From assembly GCF_000297025.1 (NCBI RefSeq), contig NZ_CAKD01000013.1, positions 62,001 to 126,000 on the forward strand: 64,000 nucleotides of DNA, in the 5' to 3' direction. The notes below the pieces were generated by a model, which worked only from the letters and a program-made list of their open reading frames with translations, did no database searches and was not told the origin of the DNA. The DNA comes from Lactobacillus pasteurii DSM 23907 = CRBIP 24.76 (GTDB taxonomy: Bacteria; Bacillota; Bacilli; Lactobacillales; Lactobacillaceae). This document shows positions 61,583 to 64,000 of this stretch, in pieces. Every line of letters begins with the position of its first letter. The stretch's first letter is position 1. Both the position numbers and the translations under genes were made by a program.

Positions 61583-62995
61583 ATGAAGTACAATGAATTA
61601 ACTGCTCAAGATATTGAAACTTTACGTGGCTTTATTGCTGATCCAGAACGCTTTATTACTGAACCTACTGAACACTGGGATCACGACCAATTCAAAGTTG
61701 TGCGTGCAATGCCAAAATTAGTTATTCAACCTGTAACTAACGAAGAAGTACAACAAGTTGTTAAATATGCTAGCGATCACCACCTTCCATTAGTACCAAG
61801 AGGTAACTCAACTGGTTTGATGGGTGCTAACTTGACTATCAAGGGTGGTATCTCACTTGACATGGTTAAGATGAACCAAGTTCTTGAATACGATCCTGAT
61901 TCATTGACCATGACTGTGCAAGCAGGTATTCGTTTAAGAGACTTAGAAGCATACTTAGCTGATAAGCCATTTACTTACATGCCAGCTCCAGCCATGCACT
62001 GGGCTACTATCGGTGGTAATGTTGATACTAACGCTGGTGGTTTGAAGGCTGTTAAGTACGGCGTAACTCGTGAACACATCCGTGAATTAAAAGTTGTTTT
62101 GACTGACGGCAAGCTTTACAAGTTTGGTGCTAAGGCAGTTAAATCAGCATCTGGCTACTCAATGAAGGACCTTATTATTGGTTCTGAAGGTACTTTAGGT
62201 ATCGTGACTGAAGTGACTGTGCGACTAGTTCCACGTCCTAAGAACAGCATCAACGCAATTATTCCATTCCCAACTTTAACCCAAGCAATTGAATCAGTTC
62301 CTGCAATTTTGGCTTCAGGTGTAATTCCTACAACTGTTGAATTTATGGGTCGCAAGGTACTTGATCTTTGGGAAAACTACTCAGGCCAAGAATTCCCAAT
62401 TAAAGAAGGTAACGGCTTTATTATCGTAGGTCTTGATGCCTTCACTAATGAAGAAATTCAAGCAGAATTGAAAGAAATCTTGGAAGTTGTAAAGGAAAAG
62501 GGTGCTGGTGAAGCAATCGTCCTTAACGCTGATGATGAACAAGCTAAGTTGATCTGGAAGGCTCGTGAAGAATTGCTTCTAGCTATTCAAAAGTCAACTC
62601 CTAAGATGGACGAAGTTGACGTCTGTGTACCAATCAACAAGATTCCAAATGTTTTGAACAGAATCGAAGAATTGGAACAAGAGCTCAAGATGAGAATTCC
62701 TAACTTTGGTCACGCTGGCGACGGTAACTTGCACATTTACCTTTGCTCAGATGGAGACAGTGACGAAGTATACGAAGAAAAGTGCCACACTGTGATTAGC
62801 GAACTTTACAAGTTGACTAAGGAACTTGATGGTAACATGTCAGGTGAACACGGAATTGGTTATGCACGTAAAGATTTCTTCGATGACTTCTATGGTGAAG
62901 ACTACACTAACTTACTACGTAAGGTTAAGGGCTTGCTTGATCCAAATGGTGTAATCAACCCAGACAAGATCTTCCCACTTGAACCAAAGAACTAA
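61583..62995 (+). CDS. FAD-linked oxidase of the GlcD/D-lactate dehydrogenase family
   Basis: 470 aa from the ATG at 61583 (GTGGGA about ten bases upstream). PCMH-type FAD domain: LPLVPRGNSTGLMGANLTIK, MHWATIGGNVDTNAGGLKAV, IGSEGTLGIVTEVTVRLVPR; C-terminal FAD-oxidase domain with GHAGDGNLHIYLC (about 376) and MSGEHGIGYARKDFF. The family oxidises D-lactate, glycolate or related 2-hydroxyacids in the cytosol. No Fe-S partner adjoins. The cre site upstream and highly optimised codons suggest an enzyme induced when preferred sugars run out. Confidence 0.9.
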   Translation: MKYNELTAQDIETLRGFIADPERFITEPTEHWDHDQFKVVRAMPKLVIQPVTNEEVQQVVKYASDHHLPLVPRGNSTGLMGANLTIKGGISLDMVKMNQVLEYDPDSLTMTVQAGIRLRDLEAYLADKPFTYMPAPAMHWATIGGNVDTNAGGLKAVKYGVTREHIRELKVVLTDGKLYKFGAKAVKSASGYSMKDLIIGSEGTLGIVTEVTVRLVPRPKNSINAIIPFPTLTQAIESVPAILASGVIPTTVEFMGRKVLDLWENYSGQEFPIKEGNGFIIVGLDAFTNEEIQAELKEILEVVKEKGAGEAIVLNADDEQAKLIWKAREELLLAIQKSTPKMDEVDVCVPINKIPNVLNRIEELEQELKMRIPNFGHAGDGNLHIYLCSDGDSDEVYEEKCHTVISELYKLTKELDGNMSGEHGIGYARKDFFDDFYGEDYTNLLRKVKGLLDPNGVINPDKIFPLEPKN

Positions 62996-63030
62996 AATAT
63001 ACTAATGTGAAAATCGCGAATAATAAGTTT

Positions 63031-63062
63031 AAAGGATCTGTTGATATAGCAGGTCCTTTTTA
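63031..63062 (+). terminator. Terminator of the GlcD-type oxidase gene
   Basis: AAAGGATCTG ... CAGGTCCTTT (one wobble), then a T run. Confidence 0.8.
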
Positions 63063-63089
63063 CTTTTTTGACATGCATAAATAGTATGA

Positions 63090-63767
63090 ATGATAATAAA
63101 GCATAAATATTTAACATATAAGTTTTCTTTTCTTAAACTAAATGATATTGAAGTACAAGTTATGCCAGAAGATTTTTTGATTAACCGTGCAAATTTTTAT
63201 TTATCGTTGCTTGATTTTGCTAAAAGGCCGACAGGTGAAAACTATGATAAGAACAAGGATGTAATTGTAATTTTTGTTTGTATGTTTGATCCCTTCAATG
63301 AAAATCAAAAGTTATATCATTTTCGTATGTATGACCCCAAGTTAAACATGGAGTTATCTCCTAATAGGCATATATTGTTTCTTAATTGTAAAGGAACTAA
63401 GTGTCGGGTGAATGCTAGTGTTCAAGGCTACATAGCTGCGATGAATGGAGATTTAAGTTCTACTGAACCATTGGTTCAGTCTGTAAAAAATGATCTTGAG
63501 AAAATCTCACATAATAGGATTGAGGTGGCAAAGATTATGGAATTAAAGGAAAAGGAACGAGTAAGAGCTCAATACTATAAAAAAGAAGGCATTGATATGG
63601 AACGTCTGGTTGGTGTGAAGAAGTTAATTCGCACTATAATCAGAATTTCTAATGATGATGCTACTGCCTTTAACGAAGCAAAAGCTCAGTACGGAGACTA
63701 CTACACTGATGATCAACTAAAAGAATTCATTGCCGAAGCTAGAAACAGGACCTTGCAAGAAGCATGA
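63090..63767 (+). pseudogene. Rpn/PDDEXK-type transposase-nuclease, 5'-shortened
   Basis: 225 aa reading frame. VIVIFVCMFDPFNENQKLYH, ILFLNCKGTKCRVN and the helical tail match the Rpn family (PD-(D/E)XK nuclease transposases). In full proteins, about 100 residues with the first catalytic Asp precede the E-x-Q strand; here IEVQV is within 23 residues of the ATG, and the beginning (HKYLTYKFSFLKLN) does not match. No convincing ribosome-binding site. So it is probably truncated at the 5' end and inactive, although the rest of the frame is intact. Confidence 0.65.
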
Positions 63768-63793
63768 TATGCATAACTTTAGATAAAACTTGC

Positions 63794-63825
63794 AAAGTAG
63801 CGGAGAAATTTTCTTCGCTATTTTT
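63794..63825 (+). terminator. Terminator after the Rpn-type gene
   Basis: AAGTAGCG ... CGCTATTTTT with an inner AGAAA/TTTCT pairing. Confidence 0.7.
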
Positions 63826-63910
63826 ATATTTCAAGGGTTATTTGTTGACAAAAAGTAAGCAAATTAGTAACATGTTTTTGTTAAAATTTAACAGTTAGAT
63901 GGGGGATAAA

Positions 63911-64000
63911 ATGAAGATTAAAACAATCGTTGCAACCTTGATCACTGCTTCTGCTGCTTTGATCTTGGCTGCTTGTGGCAATAACAAGCAATCTAACAAT
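63911..64000 (+). CDS. Lipoprotein, 5' end only
   Basis: Thirty codons before the window ends. GGGGGATAAA precedes the ATG. The sequence MKIKTIVATLITASAALILA followed by ACGNNKQSNN is a lipoprotein signal with lipobox ILAAC (Cys 22). The mature protein is outside the window, so substrate-binding protein or other lipoprotein cannot be decided. Confidence 0.85.
   Translation, partial: MKIKTIVATLITASAALILAACGNNKQSNN

Overview
The window looks like chromosome of a low-G+C Lactobacillus of the acidophilus/crispatus/helveticus type. Evidence: several secreted proteins end in or contain SLAP-type (surface-layer protein C-terminal) modules, there are YSIRK and LPXTG wall-anchor signals, NlpC/P60 and C39-like wall proteins, a PepC-family peptidase, and core genes (hup, fhs, ppk/ppx, ppsA). 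No rRNA, tRNA or CRISPR array was seen. The species cannot be named from the sequence alone.

Layout. 1-4.2 kb: surface proteins with NEAT-like domains (the first broken by a one-base shift in an A run), and a T-box leader left in front of an OppA remnant. 4.3-9.4 kb: a ppx-ppk-DUF2252 polyphosphate operon. 9.5-10.4 kb: an IS256-type remnant abutting the tail of an LPXTG protein. 10.8-16.9 kb: two wall-associated hydrolase-like proteins, a possible CcpA-linked small transcript, PEP synthase with a cre site, and a secreted CAP protein. 17-24.6 kb: a plasmid-like replicon inside the chromosome (Rep_3-type initiator, about 16 iterons, ParA and a small RHH-like partner), with a recurring AT-rich motif centred on AGACTTATA in neighbouring intergenic spaces, then an Eis-like protein and a coiled-coil SLAP protein. 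24.7-31.7 kb: peptidase, a beta-helix/tandem AAA+ protein, a 2-hydroxyacid dehydrogenase, a degenerate tyrosine recombinase and HU. 31.8-33.4 kb: a decayed MerR gene divergent from an oxidoreductase that appears to be a fusion of two halves. 33.5-37.3 kb: Rgg-type regulator, ThiF/E1-like enzyme, M16 peptidase and a secreted DUF4097-like protein, the best candidate here for an undescribed peptide-modifying system. 37.3-38.2 kb: an 821-bp segment bounded by 68-bp inverted repeats (67/68 identical) with an orphan antitoxin-like gene.

38.2-49.4 kb: MFS transporter, HAD phosphatase, GntR regulator with its likely target (AEC transporter plus D-2-hydroxyacid dehydrogenase), an RclA-like flavoprotein flanked by two copies of a short promoter-hairpin unit that may encode paired small RNAs, fhs-folT folate genes, and a large membrane protein. 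49.5-56.3 kb: an OppA lipoprotein preceded by a 35-codon leader peptide with three consecutive Cys codons inside a terminator-like hairpin (a probable cysteine attenuator), a DeoR regulator, a frameshifted secreted protein and an ABC exporter pair. 56.4-64 kb: a 1241-aa YSIRK/LPXTG surface protein with three related modules, a luciferase-like monooxygenase, a GlcD-type FAD oxidase with a cre site, a shortened Rpn-type nuclease, and the start of a lipoprotein.

A theme is decay: at least seven genes are frameshifted, truncated, fused or interrupted. All function calls rest on recognising sequence motifs by eye; no database search was run.
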